Below, in pieces: positions 37,392 to 39,885 of a stretch of 39,885 nucleotides of DNA; the first letter of the stretch is position 1, and each line of letters starts with the position of its first letter. The DNA is taken from positions 1-39,885 of the forward strand of contig DVNH01000003.1 in assembly GCA_018714565.1 (NCBI GenBank), read 5' to 3'. The position numbers and the translations under genes were made by a program. Below the pieces are notes generated by a model, which saw nothing but the letters and a program-made list of their open reading frames with translations, had not been told where the DNA came from and made no database searches. The DNA is from Candidatus Merdicola faecigallinarum (lineage in GTDB: Bacteria; Bacillota; Clostridia; TANB77; CAG-508).

Positions 37392-39843
37392 TTTCCAATT
37401 CCTCCTTTGAAAGTTGCGATAAAGCTATTTGCTGATAAGTTTCACATATTTTCATTAATTCTTCATGTGTTCCTTTTCCTACAATTTTTCCTTCATCCAA
37501 AACTATAATTTGATTTGCATTCATGATTGTACTAATTCTTTGTGCTACAATAATAACCGTTTTATCCTTTGTATGCTTTTCTAATTCTTCTCTTAAAATC
37601 TTATCTGTTTTTAAATCTAGAGCTGAAAAACTATCATCAAACACTAAAATTTCTGGATCAATTGCAATTGCTCTAGCTATGGATAAACGTTGTTTTTGAC
37701 CACCAGATACATTTCCACCACCTTGTGCAATTGGCTCTTGATATTTAAGTGTCTTTCCTTCTATAAATTCCTCTGCCTGTGCAATTTGTGCAGCTTCTAT
37801 CATTTGTTTATCTGAAATATTTTCGTTTCCGTATTTAATGTTCGATTCTATTGTTCCAGAGAATAACATACCTTTCTGTGGCACAAATCCAATTCTCTTT
37901 CTTAGTTCTGTTTGTTTTACATCTTTAATATTAGTTCCATCAATTAATAGTTCTCCACCTGTTACGTCATAAAATCTAGGAATTAAATTTACAATTGTTG
38001 ATTTTCCGGAACCAGTACTTCCTATTAATGCAGTAGTTTCTCCCGGTTTTGCTGTAAATGAAATATCTGAAATTACTTCTGTATCTGCATCTGGATAATG
38101 GAATGATACATTTTTAAATTCAACGTATCCTTTTTTATCTTCTTTAAATGCTTTTGTTTCTTTTTTATCTTTAATACGAGGTTCTTTTTCTAAAACTTCA
38201 TTAATACGACCTGCTGAAACAGTAGCACGAGGTAACATGATAGATACCATAGAGATCATTAAAAATGCCATCACAATTTGCATTGTATATTGAATAAATG
38301 CCATTACATCTCCAATTTGCATCGTTCCAGCATCTACGTAATGTCCTCCAACCCATACAATAAGTACTGAAATACAGTTCATAACAAGCATTAAACCTGG
38401 CATCATAATACTCATTGCTCTATTAACAAAAACTTGTGTTTTCATTAAATCTTTATTTGCTACATCAAATCTTTCTTCTTCGTGTTTTTCTTTATTAAAA
38501 GCTCTAATTACTGGAGTTCCAGCTAAAATTTCACGTGATACCAAGTTTAATTTATCCACTAATTTTTGTAATTTCTTAAATCTTGGCATTGCAATAATCA
38601 TTAATGTAAGTACTATAATAACAATGCAACCAACGGCTAATGCAATAATCCAAGCCATTGAAACTTCACTATTAAACAATACTCTTATAAATCCACCAAT
38701 TGCTATAATTGGTGCATACACAATTACCCTAAATAATAAAGTTAAAAGCATTTGAATTTGTTGTATATCATTTGTTGTACGTGTAATTAAGGATGCAGTA
38801 GAAAATTCATTAAATTCCTCTGTTGAAAAACTTAATACTTTTTTAAAGACCTTTTCTCTTAATGTTCTACTCAATTTTGCTGCAACTCTAGCAGAAAGTA
38901 GCATAATGGTTACTGCACTGATCATTGTAATAGAAGCAATTCCTATCATTTGAAGTCCCGCAAACCAGATATAATTATTTTGAATATCATCCGTATTTGC
39001 ACCTAAGTATTGATATTGTGTTTTTACTTCTTGAATCGCCGCTTGTTCTATCATTGATTCCGATAAGTTATTTGTTAATTCATTTAACATATTTGGCAAT
39101 TCTTCTTCTATTTTTTTCTCTAATTCATTTATATTTTCTTTTGGCAGCATTTGTAGAATTTGTAGCAATGACTTTTGTTCCATCATAACTTTTTGATTTT
39201 CTGGCATATTTTCTATTATTACTTCTTTTATTTTATTGGCTGAATCTTCTTTTAAAACAACCTGTTTCATTAAAAGAGAAGGGGTTAAATGATTACTCAA
39301 TTTTCCTTTTTCTACACTACTAATATCATTTAATTTATATATGTTTCCATCTTCAGACAAAGTATAGGAATTTAATACTTCTTCTCTATTTTCTGTAAAA
39401 CTTAGTAACAATTCCATATCTTCTTTGCTAACTTCATCTGGAGCTACTAATGATGTAAGTACTAATAATGGTTTTGCCATAATAGCACTTAGTTCTTGAA
39501 CTTCTTCCTCTTTTATGTCTTTCCTTTTATAAACTTTTTGATTTGCTACTTCTGGGTAATCTTTTACATATTTATCATATTTCTTATCCTCTTTTGAAAT
39601 TAATTCATAGTGGTTTAATATTTTTTCATCTTCATTTGTAAATTTTAATAACTCATCCATTTGCTCTTTCGCAATAACTTCTGGAGCAGCACTTTCAATC
39701 CCACCTTGTTGAATTCCTATATTTACAATTTTAGAAGTATAGGTTGGTAGAGATAAATCTGTTGCTGCTTGAATACATAAAAGGATTACAATGAAAATAA
39801 CGGAAATTGCTGATTCCTTTAAATGTCTTAATACTTTTAACAT
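37378..39843 (-). CDS. ABC exporter subunit 1 with extracytoplasmic insertion and degenerate site
   Basis: The 821-residue protein is about 220 residues longer than normal for this family. TM1 (about 12-30) is followed by a hydrophilic insert of about 240 residues, rich in Glu and Lys, mostly helical, before TM2 (about 295-320). The rest is a standard six-helix core and an ATPase domain from about 570. Walker A is GSTGSGKSTI, the signature is VSGGQKQRLS and Walker B reads ILVFDDSFSALD with Asp in place of the catalytic Glu. That is the pattern of the degenerate-site half of heterodimeric exporters (TM287-like). It comes first in the operon, and GTGAGGA precedes its start codon. Confidence 0.92.
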   Translation of the reverse strand: MLKVLRHLKESAISVIFIVILLCIQAATDLSLPTYTSKIVNIGIQQGGIESAAPEVIAKEQMDELLKFTNEDEKILNHYELISKEDKKYDKYVKDYPEVANQKVYKRKDIKEEEVQELSAIMAKPLLVLTSLVAPDEVSKEDMELLLSFTENREEVLNSYTLSEDGNIYKLNDISSVEKGKLSNHLTPSLLMKQVVLKEDSANKIKEVIIENMPENQKVMMEQKSLLQILQMLPKENINELEKKIEEELPNMLNELTNNLSESMIEQAAIQEVKTQYQYLGANTDDIQNNYIWFAGLQMIGIASITMISAVTIMLLSARVAAKLSRTLREKVFKKVLSFSTEEFNEFSTASLITRTTNDIQQIQMLLTLLFRVIVYAPIIAIGGFIRVLFNSEVSMAWIIALAVGCIVIIVLTLMIIAMPRFKKLQKLVDKLNLVSREILAGTPVIRAFNKEKHEEERFDVANKDLMKTQVFVNRAMSIMMPGLMLVMNCISVLIVWVGGHYVDAGTMQIGDVMAFIQYTMQIVMAFLMISMVSIMLPRATVSAGRINEVLEKEPRIKDKKETKAFKEDKKGYVEFKNVSFHYPDADTEVISDISFTAKPGETTALIGSTGSGKSTIVNLIPRFYDVTGGELLIDGTNIKDVKQTELRKRIGFVPQKGMLFSGTIESNIKYGNENISDKQMIEAAQIAQAEEFIEGKTLKYQEPIAQGGGNVSGGQKQRLSIARAIAIDPEILVFDDSFSALDLKTDKILREELEKHTKDKTVIIVAQRISTIMNANQIIVLDEGKIVGKGTHEELMKICETYQQIALSQLSKEELENGRE

Positions 39844-39885
39844 GTTTTTTCCTCACTTTCTTTCTTTAATATTCCATATTTTAAA

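Overview
The window suggests a low-GC, endospore-forming Clostridia (Firmicutes), probably an uncultured gut-type lineage. The evidence is very AT-rich DNA, strong AGGAGG-type ribosome binding sites and many hairpin-plus-T-run terminators. It also carries a SleB-type cortex hydrolase, an Asp23/AmaP/DUF2273 envelope module and the Firmicutes yicC-remA-rpoZ-gmk and priA-def-fmt cluster. The species cannot be named from the sequence alone.

Region 1 (1-4.06 kb) holds the 5' part of a VOC/glyoxalase-family gene and a small minus-strand operon (DUF3781, GyrI-like domain, membrane protein) ended by tandem terminators. It then has a chain of four hairpins and a very AT-rich tyrosine recombinase that lacks its catalytic C-terminus. 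The recombinase faces the 3' end of ssrA (tmRNA), with a cluster of TTCCTATT octamers between them, and looks like the relic of an ssrA-targeted element.

Region 2 (4.06-15.06 kb) is an integrative element in tRNA-Trp. A tRNA-Trp 5' half lies at 4063, a complete tRNA-Trp with its own promoter at 14774, and an orphan 3' half at 15018. All three share the anticodon-loop core CTCCAAAACCA. Similar paired CCGAC sites follow the first two copies, so I read this as tandem accretion of two related elements, the second reduced to about 170 bp. The 10.7-kb element carries a frameshifted integrase, an excisionase-like protein, a large primase-helicase, a zinc-ribbon protein with its own promoter, a group II intron relic, a class B sortase with a TPKTG-anchored surface protein, and a divergent XRE regulator preceded by three 21-bp-phased repeats. 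No relaxase or transfer machinery is visible, and the integrase is broken, so the element is probably stranded.

Region 3 (15.1-35.5 kb) is core chromosome, mostly on the minus strand. In transcription order it has the yicC-remA-rpoZ-gmk group, priA-def-fmt, and an operon from a clear promoter at about 25.95 kb (asp23, amaP, DUF2273, nusB, xseA, xseB, PAP2-like, fhs). Then come sleB, yqeG, a prepilin-peptidase-like gene, an M24 aminopeptidase, efp and a zinc-ribbon protein. An M23 peptidase and an MGMT-like gene lie on the plus strand. A dispersed repeat with two mini-hairpins occurs three times. One copy is translated in frame as the N-terminus of SleB, a second supplies sleB's stop codon, and a third lies between gmk and priA.

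Region 4 (35.5-39.9 kb) encodes the two overlapping subunits of a heterodimeric ABC exporter. The first has a large extracytoplasmic insertion and a degenerate Walker B motif.

All family names rest on reading motifs by eye. No database search was run.
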